Part shown: positions 1 to 13,069 of the stretch, one piece after another | Layout: every line of letters begins with the position of its first letter | Position numbering within the stretch: the stretch's first letter is position 1 | Assembly: GCA_036172665.1 (NCBI GenBank) | Contig: CM069872.1 | Coordinates: 57,708,101 to 57,772,100, forward strand | Direction of reading: 5' to 3' | Length of the DNA: 64,000 nucleotides | Origin: Prosopocoilus inquinatus | Taxonomy: Eukaryota; Arthropoda; Insecta; Coleoptera; Lucanidae | The notes under the pieces: generated by a model | The model's input: the letters and a program-made list of their open reading frames with translations, nothing else | The model's database searches: none | What the model was told of the DNA's origin: nothing | Program-made: the position numbers and the translations under genes

Positions 1-1880
1 GAAAACAAAAAAAAAAAAGAAAAGAAACCTAATTGATCGTAAAAATCCGAAAAACGAATTAAAATTTTGAATCTGAGCCGGAGCGCAGCCGCGGATCGAA
101 AAGTTATCGAAGCCTAGCCTTGAGCGGAATTTAATAAACAGTTTATTTGCGTTAATAAAAATAATAAAAACAAAAACGAAACGTCGTTGTGTCGGCGCGC
201 ACGTTGTGCACGTAAACGTAAAAATGATTTCAGCTAGCCAACAAGTGAGAACCTTCATCGCAAGCGCAGACGACAAACCCGCTATCTCCGCTCTCGGGAG
301 AGGTCATTGAATTTATGATGTATTTCGAAGTTTTTTCTTCATTTTCGCTGTCGCTAAGCCTCCTTCTCTCGGCTTCGTTGCCCTTTTCGTTCGCGCGAAC
401 GCGCGGTCTCGAGGGGGCAAACCAATCATTCAAAACGGAAACGCTCCATCACAATTTCAAACGCCCGAATATTTTATTTCACGGCTGTACACACACACAC
501 ACACACACACACACATGCATGCTCATACTCGACGAGTATAGACGACTCTCATCGCCTCTTCAGCATTCAGACAACGTACTGTTTCATTATTATGGGTGTC
601 TATAATATAGAAAATACCGTCCAATTCGGTTACGTAACGCCAAAAATAAATACGTATAACCCATTCCTTATTCATTTCATTTGTTGCAGGAGTAGGCCGT
701 GATTTTAAGTCAATAGGTTGGCAGTCATTTTATTAATTTAATGTCATCGTAATATAGTACGTCAAATTCAAGACAGATTGATTAAGCGGTGTCGCCAATT
801 AGGCAAATTTGAGACGTGATGAAAAAGAAAAAAGTTTGCAACATCGCGCTGTTTTGGGGGGGTAACCTTAAAATTCAAAATGAATTATTGACGTTCATTA
901 TCAAAATTTACTTCCTCATCACATCCTCACACTAGACTTCGCGGCTTATTACGACAATAAAGAATAAATAAAAGTAAATAAATAAAGAATGGCTTATGTG
1001 AGACTCGCTAAACTCAATCCAAGAGGAGATTCCAATGCTGCGTCAAGCAACCAACGCGCGACGATGCGATGATGGTAATTAATAATTAATTATTTCAGTC
1101 GCTTTCTATGTAAACACCATCAATACACAATCGAATTATGGTGGCGAAGTTGTAATTTCCGCCCGGGTATTTTTTTTTATGGCGTTTTGAATCATGCGCG
1201 TTTGCAGGTAGGTTTCGTTTCCTATTGAGCTGTCAATATTTGGATATTTATTACACGCCTTCTCCAATTAAATTGTTTTCGCAATTATTGTCACATCAAC
1301 CCAACCCAATTCATTATTTTGCGTTGCGTTTTTTGAAACAGGCGTGCTTGAAATGTTTTAAGCAGCGACAAACAAAGGGAATATCAACATTTGCATTCTA
1401 AAAAAACGGAAACGAAAAAAAAACAACGGAAATTACGATCGTCTTGGGGGGCTTTTACGTTGTTTCAGAAAGCAACAGGCGGCGTTGCCATGTGGCGACG
1501 TATGTTTTAGCCCCTCTCTGATCTCAAATTTTTTTTTCATGCAAAAATCCATCTTTTCGCAATTCGCTGCCATTTCTTTTATTTTAATACAAAGTGAACA
1601 AGGCAATGCAATTCAAGAGCATTCACTTCAACTTCAACTGTTTGCAACACTGTAAGCGGATGTGTTTTCGTTGTTTTATTCGACATTAGATCCGGCGATA
1701 AAATTGTAGGTTATGTCCAGCGGTTTAATTGAATTCGAAATGTTTGGTGGCAGTTGTCAATCAGTGTCAAGTCGTTGACAACCGGAAGTGTGAACTAGTG
1801 CTGTGCCAATCAGTGTTGCCAGTCAGATTTCTTGTCGCCAACTTATTGACAAAATGTAACCAAAAGTCTCTTTATAACAT
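1..1880. other. Gene-poor stretch; possible 5' exon near 223
   Basis: No convincing gene is visible. The first 240 bases are richer in CpG than what follows. They contain an ATG at 223 followed by seven codons and then a donor-like CAA|GTGAGA at 243-248, so a short first coding exon is conceivable. Without splicing the frame stops after 28 codons. A (CA)n microsatellite lies at 490-514. The remainder is AT-rich and holds no repeat I could place. The exon idea is an inference from splice-site shape only. Confidence 0.3.
490..514. repeat. (CA)n microsatellite
   Basis: About twelve uninterrupted AC dinucleotides. The length is likely to vary between individuals. Confidence 0.95.
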
Positions 1881-1929
1881 TTATTAGACAATGGCAGTTT
1901 CTCTCTCTACAATGGCAGACATTGTTTAA

Positions 1930-2960
1930 ATGAAACAAACGATTTTATAATAAAGATATATGAAGAATATGAAGAAAAACAAAAACAATAGAAAACTCGC
2001 CGATTTGGGTTGACAAGAGTCAGAATAAATAAAAAAAAAGAAACCAACCGAAACTTACAAAAAAAAGAAATCAGAAACAGAAGAGAAATGAAAACGAGAG
2101 CAAACAAAATACGAAGCGTCAAGCGAGCGTTGAAAATAAAACAAAAGAAGATTGACGGCACCAAGCTGAACGAAAGTAACAGTTTTCCGTCCGTAACATG
2201 TCGAGAAGCTCATAGAAAATGAAAACAAACTAAGAAAGTCAATAACACGATTAAAAAAAATAAATAAAATAACGGAAAAATAAATGAATGACGAAATACT
2301 CTGCGTAAAACAAGAAATCATAACTAAAATGAGCACAAACAAATGAAAAACAAAAAAGCTTCGATAAAAATGGAAAAAATCAATTCGATAAGAAAAATAA
2401 AAGAAGTGCAAAAACATAAAAATAAAAGAAGCAAAAGAAGACGATTTATATGAACCAAAAACAAGTGAATCTTCAGACAAAAAAGAAAACTAGTAGAAAA
2501 CAAAAGACAACTGTAAAAAAGCGTCGACCAACAAAACGAGAAAAATCGTTTAGATAAAAATAAACAAAAGAGATATACGGGAGTATAAAATGTATAAAAA
2601 AAAAAAAACTCACAAAAGTACCATAATGCTAAGATGGACGAGGAAAATAAAAAGTTTGCGCAAGTCTCGTAAGAAACAAAAGAGCAACTCGTAAGGAACA
2701 AAAGGGAACCGAAAAAGGAATCGATAAAATGCGGAAAACTAATTCCATTAAAAAGACGATAAGTATGAAAAAAACAAGAATGGATAGACAAGAGAAAATA
2801 ATGACAAAACGAAAAATAAATATCAAAAAAAAAATTAAAAATAAAAGAAGAAAGGATAAACAAAAAAACATCATGAAAAAATGGCGATTCTTCGGCAGAA
2901 ATAAAGAAACGCCAAATATATCTAAAATGCAGCCCAAATAGCGGAATTTCGCCCAATCTG
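1930..2960 (+). repeat. Purine-skewed dispersed repeat, copy 1
   Basis: A kilobase that is strongly A-rich on the plus strand, full of AAACAAAAGA-like words. It aligns by eye with 18950-19650. Both copies share, in the same order, a block around 'gatttgg(g/a)tt' with 'caaga' following, a block with 'aaatcggaaac'-type words, a block ending in 'cgattttccg' or 'agttttccg', and a block reading 'aagagatatacgggagtata' here and 'agagaaatacgagagcata' there. Apparent ORFs of up to 210 codons on the minus strand are Phe/Ser/Leu-rich translations of this skewed DNA and are not annotated as genes. The family identity is unknown. Confidence 0.6.
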
Positions 2961-3459
2961 ACAACCCTGGTGCCTATTCAAAATAAATTCAGCATTGCCA
3001 ACTCAAACAGCCATTTTTTTTAAGGCTGCAACGCCATCTGTTGCGTTTTCTTTTAAATAATCTGTTGATCACGTGCAAGGCAAATAATTTCTTGTTTTGT
3101 CATTTTTCGTTCCCTCTTTTTTATTTATGCCTAAATTGCGTACTCACATCGATTGCCTCTTGTTTCCATCAATTTCTTTTTTGGACATTGCCGTTGAATA
3201 TTTCCTAAAATTTCGTCCGTTTGTTTTTGTCCTTTTCTTCCGCTTGTCCTTCTTGTTTATTAACTTCGCAACGTTGTCTTTTGTTTTTAGTTCCGATGCT
3301 AACTTCACGTGTTGCAATCGTAAACCAGCCACACCGTTCTCTCATCGCTCGAACCGAGGTCTGAATAGATCGGTCGATTTTGAAAAAAACCCCGGGCACG
3401 ACAATCCTAAACCAAAAATTCGTTTTCTCATTTTCCCATCGACGACTTTAAAAGCCGAT

Positions 3460-6400
3460 TTATGAGTTTTACTCCGAGATCGAAAAGAAATCTACTTATG
3501 TACAAGGACGCTCACCATAAATGATGCCATTTGACAGTTTCGCAGCCCTTAAGTTTTGCTCGATCCCTGTACGGACCGAGGTCGAAAGGAAACCTGTCTC
3601 CAAGTGCGAATGAGCCAATCATCAAAGTCCAGTTTTGTAACTAGTTGGAGCGTGGTCGAAAAATTGCTCTGATTGGTCTGATATGGTCTAGATACGTCTA
3701 GACAGAAGCCAATGAATAATAAGTTCTACAACCGCACCGCCAGATACGGATTGAGGTCGAACAGAAATCTGAAATCCACAAGTGAACCAGTCAAAATCGA
3801 GTGTTATTTAAGCAATTGGAATGTGGTTAAAAAATTGTTTTGATTGGTCCGATGTGGCCTAAATAGATAGATAGATAGAAATGAATGAGTTCTGTTCAAT
3901 GCCATTCATAGACTGACGTCAAAAATTAATCTATCCACAACTCGGCCAATCAAAGGTCGAGTTTTGTAACCAGTTGGAACGTCGGTCAAGAAATTGCTTT
4001 AATTGGTCTGGTGTGGTCTAAACAGATAGAAGGCAACGAATGAGTTTTGCTCGGTGACTACACGGACTGAAGTCCAAAAGGAATCTATCCGCAACTGAAC
4101 CAATCTGCAACCAGCTGGAACGTGGTCAAGAAATTGCTTTGATTGGTCTATCTAAATAGCCAATGAATAAGTTTTGCTCACGGACTGAGATGGGAAACAA
4201 ATCCATCCACAACTGAAGCAATTAAAGTCGAGTTTGGTTACTGGTTGGAACAAAAACAAAAGAAATCTATTCACAACTGAACCAATTAAGGTCGAGTTTT
4301 GTAAGCAGATGGAACGTCGGTGAAGAAATTGCTTTGATTGGTCTGGTGTGATCTAAACAGATTACGGCAACGAATGAGTTTTGCTCAGTGACTACACGGA
4401 CTGAGATCGAAAAGAAATCTATCCGCAACTGCACCAATCTGCAACCAGCTGGAACGTGGTCAAGAAATTGCTTTGATTGGTCTGCTGTGGTTTAAGTAGG
4501 TAGAGGGCAACGAATGAGTTTTGCTCGATGACTACACGGACTGAGGTCGAAAAGAAATCTATCCAAAACTGAACCAATCTGCAACCAGCTGGAACGTGGT
4601 CAAGAAATTGCTTTGATTGGTCTATCTAAATAGCCAATGAATAAGTTTTGCTCACGGACTGAGATGGGAAACAAATCCATCCACAACTGAAGCAATTAAA
4701 GTCGAGTTTGGTAACTGGTTGGAACAAAAACAAAAAGAAATCTATTCACAACTGAACCAATCAAGGTCGAGTTTTGTAAGCAGATGGAAGGTCGGTCAAA
4801 AGATTGCTTTGATTGGTCTGATTTGGCCTAAATAAATAGAAGGCAGTGAATGAGTTTGTTCAATGCTATTCACGGACTTACATCAAAAATTAATTTATCC
4901 ACAACTGAGCCAATCAAAGGTCGAGTTTTGTAACCAGTTGGAACGTCGGTCAAGAAATTGCTTTGATTGGTCTGGTGTGGTCTAAACAGATTACGGCAAC
5001 GAATGAGTTTTGCTCAGTGACTACACGGACTGAGGTCGAAAAGAAATCTATCCGTAACTGAACCAATCTGCAACCAGCTGGAACGTGGTCAAGAAATTGA
5101 TTTGATTGGTCTGCTGTGGTTTAAGTAGGTAGAGGGCAACGAATGAGTTTTGCTCGATGACTACACGGACTGAGGTCGAAAAGAAATCTATCCAAAACTG
5201 AACCAATCTGCAACCAGCTGGAACGTGGTCAAGAAATTGCTTTGATTGGTCTATCTAAATAGCCAATGAATAAGTTTTGCTCACGGACTGAGATGGAAAA
5301 CAAATCCATCCACAACTGAAGCAATTAAAGTCGAGTTTGGTAACTGGTTGGAACAAAAACAAAAGAAATCTATTCACAACTGAACCTATCAAGGTCGAGA
5401 TTTGTAAGCAGATGGAACGTCGGTCAAGAAATTGCTTTGATTGGTCTGATTTGGCCTAAATAGATAGAAGGCAATGAATAAGTTTTGTTCAATGCTATTC
5501 ACAGACTTACATCAAAAATTAATTTATCCACAACTGAGCCAATCAAAGGTCGAGTTTTGTAACCAGTTGGAACGTCGGTCAAGAAATTGCTTTGATTGGT
5601 CTGGTGTGGTCTAAACAGATTACGGCAACGAATGAGTTTTGCTCAGTGACTACACGGACTGAGGTCGAAAACAAATCTATCCATAACTGAACCAATCTGA
5701 AACTAGCTGGAACGTGATGAAAAAATTCCCTCCATAGGTCTGCTGTGGTTTAAATAGATACAAGGTAATGAATATGTTTTGATTAGTGACTACACGGACT
5801 GAAGTCGAAAAGAAATCTATCCGCAACTGAACCAATCTGCAACCAGCTGGAACGTGGTCAAGAAATTGCTTTGATTGGTCTGCTGTGGTTTAAACAGGTA
5901 GAGGGCAACGAATGAGTTTTGCTCGATGACTACACGGACTGAGGTCGAAAAGAAATCTATCCGCAACTGAACCAATCTGAAACTAGCTGGAACGTGTTCA
6001 AGAAATTGCTTTGATTGGTCTATCTAAATAGCCAATGAATAAGTTTTGCTCACGGACTGAGATGGAAAACAAATCCATCCACAACTGAAGCAATTAAAGT
6101 CGAGTTTGGTAACTGGTTGGAACAAAAACAAAAAGAAATCTATTCACAACTGAACCAATCAAGGTCGAGTTTTGTAACCAGTTGGAACGTCGGTCAAGAA
6201 ATTGCTTTGATTGGTCTGGTGTGGTCTAAACAGATTACGGCAACGAATGAGTTTTGCTCAGTGACTACACGGACTGAGGTCGAAAACAAATCTATCCATA
6301 ACTGAACCAATCTGAAACTAGCTGGAACGTGATGAAAAAATTCCCTCCATTGGTCTGCTGTGGTTTAAATAGATACAAGGTAATGAATATGTTTTGATTA

Positions 6401-9400
6401 GTGACTGCACGGACTGAAGTCGAAAAGAAATCTATCCGCAACTGAACCAATCTGCAACCAGCTGGAACGTGGTCAAGAAATTGCTTTGATTGGTCTGCTG
6501 TGGTTTAAACAGGTAGAGGGCAACGAATGAGTTTTGCTCGATGACTACACGGACTGAGGTCGAAAAGAAATCTATCCGCAACTGAACCAATCTGCAACCA
6601 GCTGGAACGTGGTCAAGAAATTGCTTTGATTGGTCTATCTAAATAGCCAATGAATAAGTTTTGCTGCTCACGGACTGAGATGGAAAACAAATCCATCCAC
6701 AACTGAAGCAATTAAAGTCGAGTTTGGTAACTAGTTGGAACAAAAACAAAAGATATCTATTCACAACTGAACCAATTAAGGTCGAGTTTTGTAAGCAGAT
6801 GGAACGTCGGTGAAGAAATTGCTTTGATTGGTCTGGTGTGGTCTAAACAGATTACGGCAACGAATGAGTTTTGCTCAGTGACTACACGGACTGAGGTCGA
6901 AAACAAATCTATCCATAACTGAACCAATCTGAAACTAGCTGGAACGTGATGAAAAAATTGCCTCCATTGGTCTGCTGTGGTTTAAATAGATAGAAGGTAA
7001 TGAATATGTTTTGATTAGTGACTACACGGACTGAAGTCGAAAAGAAATCTATCCGCAACTGAACCAATCTGCAACCAGCTGGAACGTGGTCAAGAAATTG
7101 ATTTGATTGGTCTGCTGTGGTTTAAGTAGGTAGAGGGCAACGAATGAGTTTTGCTCGATGACTACACGGACTGAGGTCGAAAAGAAATCTATCCAAAACT
7201 GAACCAATCTGAAACTAGCTGGAACGTGTTCAAGAAATTGCTTTGATTGGTCTGTTGTGGTTTAAATAGGTAGAGGGCAACGAATGAGTTTTGCTCGATG
7301 ACTACACGGACTGAAGTCGAAAAGAAATCTATCCAAAACTGAACCAATCTGCAACCAGCTGGAACGTGGTCAAGAAATTGCTTTGATTGGTCTATCTAAA
7401 TAGCCAATGAATAAGTTTTGCTCACGGACTGAGATGGGAAACAAATCCATCCACAACTGAAGCAATTAAAGTCGAGTTTGGTAACTGGTTGGAACAAAAA
7501 CAAAAAGAAATCTATTCACAACTGAACCAATCAAGGTCGAGTTTTGTAAGCAGATGGAAGGTCGGTCAAAAGATTGCTTTGATTGGTCTGATTTGGCCTA
7601 AATAAATAGAAGGCAGTGAATGAGTTTGTTCAATGCTATTCACGGACTTACATCAAAAATTAATTTATCCACAACTGAGCCAATCAAAGGTCGAGTTTTG
7701 TAACCAGTTGGAACGTCGGTCAAGAAATTGCTTTGATTGGTCTGGTGTGGTCTAAACAGATTACGGCAACGAATGAGTTTTGCTCAGTGACTACACGGAC
7801 TGAGGTCGAAAAGAAATCTATCCGTAACTGAACCAATCTGCAACCAGCTGGAACGTGGTCAAGAAATTGATTTGATTGGTCTGCTGTGGTTTAAGTAGGT
7901 AGAGGGCAACGAATGAGTTTTGCTCGATGACTACACGGACTGAGGTCGAAAAGAAATCTATCCAAAACTGAACCAATCTGAAACTAGCTGGAACGTGTTC
8001 AAGAAATTGCTTTGATTGGTCTATCTAAATAGCCAATGAATAAGTTTTGCTCACGGACTGAGATGGAAAACAAATCCATCCACAACTGAAGCAATTAAAG
8101 TCGAGTTTGGTAACTGGTTGGAACAAAAACAAAAAGAAATCTATTCACAACTGAACCAATTAAGGTCGAGTTTTGTAAGCAGATGGAAGGTCGGTCAAAA
8201 GATTGCTTTGATTGGTCTGATTTGGCCTAAATAAATAGAAGGCAATGAATGAGTTTTGTTCAATGCTATTCACAGACTTACATCAAAAATTAATTTATCC
8301 ACAACTGAGCCAATCAAAGGTCGAGTTTTGTAACCAGTTGGAACGTCGGTGAAGAAATTGCTTTGATTGGTCTGGTGTGGTCTAAACAGATTACGGCAAC
8401 GAATGAGTTTTGCTCAGTAACTACACGGACTGAGGTCGAAAACAAATCTATCCATAACTGAACCAATCTGAAACTAGCTGGAACGTGATGAAAAAATTCC
8501 CTCCATTGGTCTGCTGTGGTTTAAATAGATACAAGGTAATGAATATGTTTTGATTAGTGACTACACGGACTGAAGTCGAAAAGAAATCTATCCGCAACTG
8601 AACCAATCTGCAACCAGCTGGAACGTGGTCAAGAAATTGCTTTGATTGGTCTGCTGTGGTTTAAACAGGTAGAGGGCAACGAATGAGTTTTGCTCGATGA
8701 CTACACGGACTGAGGTCGAAAAGAAATCTATCCAAAACTGAACCAATCTGAAACTAGCTGGAACGTGTTCAAGAAATTGCTTTGATTGGTCTATCTAAAT
8801 AGCCAATGAATAAGTTTTGCTCACGGACTGAGATGGAAAACAAATCCATCCACAACTGAAGCAATTAAAGTCGAGTTTGGTAACTGGTTGGAACAAAAAC
8901 AAAAAGAAATCTATTCACAACTGAACCAATTAAGGTCGAGTTTTGTAAGCAGATGGAAGGTCGGTCAAAAGATTGCTTTGATTGGTCTGATTTGGCCTAA
9001 ATAAATAGAAGGCAATGAATGAGTTTTGTTCAATGCTATTCACAGACTTACATCAAAAATTAATTTATCCACAACTGAGCCAATCAAAGGTCGAGTTTTG
9101 TAACCAGTTGGAACGTCGGTGAAGAAATTGCTTTGATTGGTCTGGTGTGGTCTAAACAGATTACGGCAACGAATGAGTTTTGCTCAGTAACTACACGGAC
9201 TGAGGTCGAAAACAAATCTATCCATAACTGAACCAATCTGAAACTAGCTGGAACGTGATGAAAAAATTCCCTCCATTGGTCTGCTGTGGTTTAAATAGAT
9301 ACAAGGTAATGAATATGTTTTGATTAGTGACTACACGGACTGAAGTCGAAAAGAAATCTATCCGCAACTGAACCAATCTGCAACCAGCTGGAACGTGGTC

Positions 9401-9660
9401 AAGAAATTGCTTTGATTGGTCTGCTGTGGTTTAAACAGGTAGAGGGCAACGAATGAGTTTTGCTCGATGACTACACGGACTGAGGTCGAAAAGAAATCTA
9501 TCCAAAACTGAACCAATCTGAAACTAGCTGGCACGTGTTCAAGAAATTGCTTTGATTGGTCTGTCTAAATAGCCAATGAATAAGTTTTGCTGCTCACGGA
9601 TTGAGATGGAAAACAAATCCATCCACAACTGAAGCAGTTAAAGTAAGTAGTTGGAAAGTG
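3460..9660. repeat. Satellite array of ~140-bp monomers with higher-order structure
   Basis: About 6.2 kb built from diverged monomers. Each monomer carries 'ctacacggactgaggtcga', 'aatctatcc', 'aactgaaccaatct', 'agctggaacgtggtcaag' and 'ttgctttgattggtct'. The spacing of the 'gattggtct' block is usually 135-170 bases, with occasional ~195-base compound units that contain 'ggaacaaaaacaaaa'. Higher-order units are visible: about 8041-8810 is repeated at about 8811-9580 with a constant 770-base offset, and many blocks recur at an offset of 2770 (for example 4861 and 7631). The left part (3460-4150) is the most diverged, as expected of an array edge. Almost every monomer has a CCAAT word facing an ATTGG word. 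No coding potential is seen. Confidence 0.95.
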
Positions 9661-11149
9661 GACTTTCAAGTGAAAACTAAAATGGAATTAACATGCGAGT
9701 AATTATTATTACGAAGTGGATGCGCAACCACGCCTGCCTTGGCTTTGTCTTCTTCTTCTTCTTTTCTTTTGGGGGGGAAAAAGTTGAAGATAGCCTTCTT
9801 GGACGTATCGATCGGAACGCAGATGTGTTAATAAATGGTGAAAAATGGAATAAAACTGGTCCACATGGGCAGCAGGGTGAATGGCATGGAGCACACACTA
9901 GACGACTTATTAATTGGACAAATATTTGCGGCTTTGAGACGGACGAAGGTGAAGCGCGAAGAGAAGATGGGAGAGGCGCAGAAGCGTACTGACAATAAAA
10001 ATGAAATGCATGTAGATAGACGATGTAGGTACAGTAATTACAATAAGCTATGATCGGCGCGGCCGTCGAGGCCATGTCTGACAAAGGCAACAAACCGGTC
10101 TCAGTCGCTTGACTTTTTACCGCACGCTCCTTTTATTTTCATTCTTGTACAGCGTCCGCCCCTCCCCACAGGTAAAGCCGGCTTCAGAATACCTGGCCAG
10201 TCGACGGCCAGTGTTCAATCTGCTTGTTTCCAATCGTTTTACTATTTTTATGTCGCCTAACATTCACCAAGAACATCTTCGCGTTTCGATCGGTAACGTA
10301 TAAGTGAAAGTGCTTTTCCGTTCCTTTTATTTTTTTTTCGTCACCTTCTGGTCGGTAAGTACCTTGGTCCCATCCGGCGGCGGCGAAGCGCCCTCGCGGC
10401 TTTCGGGGGGGTCTTTTCGAAACCGACCTTATGTCCATCTCGTCTGGGGACGTGGATAAGTTGCCGGTCTAAAAATTCAGAGTACGTTTCCGAAGGTCCT
10501 CGACAGTCGTTTACGCCCCAACGCCTTCGATAATTTGTTCGCGCGCAATGTAATAAATTACTTGTAATTATAGCGCACAATTCATTATTCGCCCAGAGTC
10601 GAACAGGTAGTATTATTTACAAACACTGGTACACTTTATTGTTTGATTAATGCGTTAATATCAATTAACATAATAATAATATGAGTGAGTAGCCAGGCCA
10701 CTCGTCAGGTGGGGTTGGCCTCTCAAGGTCAGGTGCACAGGCAATAACCTGAAGGGGTTGCGCGGGGGAAGAGAGCTGGCGCGGTCGACATCCATCCACC
10801 CTCCCCAGCAATGCGTGACGGAACACGCAGGCGCAGTCGGCAAGTTGAAGACGCGCGGAATTAGGATCTCTCGTACGTACGTACATCCTGGCGCTTTCCT
10901 GAAAAAAGAACGAAAGAGTGCAGGTGCTGCCCGCGAGAGGCGCGGCAAAAAACGCACACCATCTAACGACTAGACGTACTTGACAGTGACTTTTATTTTT
11001 CTGTTTGGTCATCGGCATCAATGTCTTTTTCTAAACCATAACTCGTTTTCACGGCGTTTTCGCATCGGTAATTACGCCCGCGATCTTAGCCTTGCTCTTG
11101 CCAAGAGGTCATCATCTTGGAAACCGATTAATAAAATAATTCACGAAAG
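9661..11149. other. Unique spacer with CpG-rich pockets
   Basis: Non-repetitive DNA between two arrays. Local CpG-rich pockets lie at about 10050-10100, 10340-10520 and 10690-10960. A short ATG frame at 10073 (12 codons) has a good start context but no splice donor. A TCAAGGTCA word, the FTZ-F1/SF-1 nuclear-receptor half-site form, lies at about 10725-10733. The region might hold a promoter or non-coding exons, but no gene can be supported. Confidence 0.35.
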
Positions 11150-12515
11150 CGAAATTCCTCCTCTCCATGTCCATCACCGATGTGGGGGACTTCAAAGAGA
11201 GAAAAAAAAATCACAATTTTATTCACTTCTCTTACACATCACGCTTCCTCCCCTCATCTTTAGGAAATTGTTGGAAAATTTTATTCATTTCTCTTGCATC
11301 ACGTTTTCTGCCTCATCTTTAGAAAATTGTTGGAAAATTTCTTGACGACTTTTTTTATGTAATCACCCATCAAAAAAAGAGCGTAGTTTCTTCATCAAGA
11401 GATCACTCATTTCCTCCATCGTCAATGGGGGGACTTCAAGAAAAAAAAATCAAAATTTTATTCATTTCTCTTGTATCACGTTTTCTGCCTCATCTTTAGA
11501 AAATTGTTGGAAAATCTCTTGATGACTCTTTTTTATGTAATCACCCATCAATTAGAACGTACCTTCTTCATCAAGAGATCACTCATTTCCTCCATCATCA
11601 ATGGGGGGACTTCAAGAAAAAAAAAATCAAAATTTTATTCATTTCTCTTGCATCACGTTTTCTGCCTCATCTTTAGAAAATTGTTGGAAAATCTCTTGAT
11701 GACTCTTTTTTATGTAATCACCCATCAATTAGAACGTACCTTCTTCATCAAGAGATCACTCATTTCCTCCATCATCAATGGGGGGACTTCAAGAAAAAAA
11801 AATCAAAATTTTATTCATTTCTCTTGCATCACGTTTTCTGCCTCATCTTTAGAAAATTGTTGGAAAATTTCATGACGACTCTTTTTTATGTAATCGCCCA
11901 TCAAAAAGAGCGTATCTTCTTCATCAAGAGATTACTCATTTCCTCCATCATCAATGGGGGGACTTCAAGAAAAAAAAATCAAAATTTTATTCATTTCTCT
12001 TGCATCACGTTTTCTGCCTCATCTTTAGAAAATTGTTGGAAAATCTCTTGACGACTCTTTTTTATGTAATCACCCATCAAAAAAAGAGCGTATCTTCTTC
12101 ATCAAGAGATCACTCATTTCCTCCATCATCAATGGGGGGACTTCAAGAAAAAAAAATCACAATTTTATTCACTTCTCTTACACATCACGCTTCCTCCCTC
12201 ATTTTTAGAAAATTGTCGGAGAATCTCTTGATGACTCTTTTTCATGTATTCACCCATCAAAAAAGGCTGTACCTTCTTCATCAAGACTCATCAAAACTCA
12301 TTTCCGAAAGCAAATTTCCCCCCTCCATCATCAATAGGGGGACTTCAAGAAAAAAAAAATCAAAATACTATTCATTTCTTCTGTATCATGTTTCCTCCCT
12401 CATTTCTAGCAAATTGTTCGAACGTTTCTTGATTAATCTCCTTTTATGTGCTCACCCAAGAAAAAGGAGCGTCTCTTCTTCACCAAGCGATCACTCATTT
12501 TCCTTTTTTGTTTAT
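11150..12515. repeat. ~177-bp tandem array, about seven copies
   Basis: Each unit contains 'caatggggggacttcaag', a poly-A tract, 'attttattcatttctcttg', 'ctcatctttagaaaattgtt' and 'cttcttcatcaagagatcac'. The ggggacttcaa block occurs near 11183, 11426, 11604, 11780, 11956, 12135 and 12338. The central units are almost identical, while the first and the last two are diverged and length-variable. Open frames of 75 to 203 codons run through the array because the period is close to a multiple of three. They differ between units by frame and carry no recognisable domain, so I treat them as non-coding. Confidence 0.93.
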
Positions 12516-12572
12516 GATTTCGAGGCTTTGAGACCTCAAAACCTCCTCGTCCTTGATCAAATGACTAAGACA

Positions 12573-12692
12573 CGATTTCTTCACCTGCGAATAAATTTAT
12601 CTGCCTGGTAGTATCCTTGGAAACTATTATCGATGCAATGGTTTCCAAGGATTTTACCTGGCAGATAAATTTATCAGGAGGTGAAGAAATCG
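12573..12692. repeat. 120-bp near-perfect hairpin
   Basis: Left arm begins 'cgatttcttcacct' and right arm ends 'aggtgaagaaatcg'. The arms of about 52 bases also pair through 'ataaatttatctgcc', 'atccttggaaac' and their complements, with a loop of about 16 bases around 12630. It sits at the edge of the 177-bp array. It could be a small foldback transposon or a transcribed hairpin; nothing distinguishes these. Confidence 0.8.
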
Positions 12693-12888
12693 GGCGTAAA
12701 TCAAAACCTGAACGTCGTTTTTGATTCATTTAAATAAATCGTCGAGGAAACGTAAATTCCGCTGGCGTTGTGAGTGAGGGCCGAAGGGCATTCTTGAACT
12801 TGCTGAGTTGTCCTTGAAATAATTTCGAAATTCCCTGTCACCTGTTTGCATCATTTTACAAAACTGTACCTTATTTTTTATTTTGGAT

Positions 12889-13024
12889 GAGTGCTTTGAA
12901 ATTTTGGCGCTACTAAAAGCGAGCTTTCTCATTGGTGGCTGGCCGAAATTGACTAACGACGATGCCAAGACCTCGTTCGACCAATGGCAAAGCTCGTTTT
13001 GGCGCCAAAATTTGAAAGCACTCC
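12889..13024. repeat. 136-bp imperfect inverted repeat
   Basis: Arms read 'gagtgctttgaaattttggc' on the left and 'ttggcgccaaaatttgaaag' on the right, continuing inward through 'aaagcgagcttt' paired with 'aaagctcgtttt' and 'ccattggt'-type words. The size and arms are typical of a very small non-autonomous transposon, but no clear target duplication was seen. Confidence 0.6.
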
Positions 13025-13036
13025 TCCGAATTAAAA

Positions 13037-13060
13037 AATAATAATAATAATAATAATAAT
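13037..13060. repeat. (AAT)n microsatellite
   Basis: Eight ATA/AAT repeats directly right of the 136-bp inverted repeat. Confidence 0.9.
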
Positions 13061-13069
13061 ACAAAATTT

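Noticed and set aside
2324..2956. Minus-strand 210-codon frame
   Set aside because: Phe/Ser/Leu-rich translation of purine-skewed repeat DNA; overlapping frames on other phases look the same, and no domain is visible.
12000..12611. 203-codon frame through the 177-bp array
   Set aside because: Exists because the period is near a multiple of three; unit length varies, and the frame is broken at other units.
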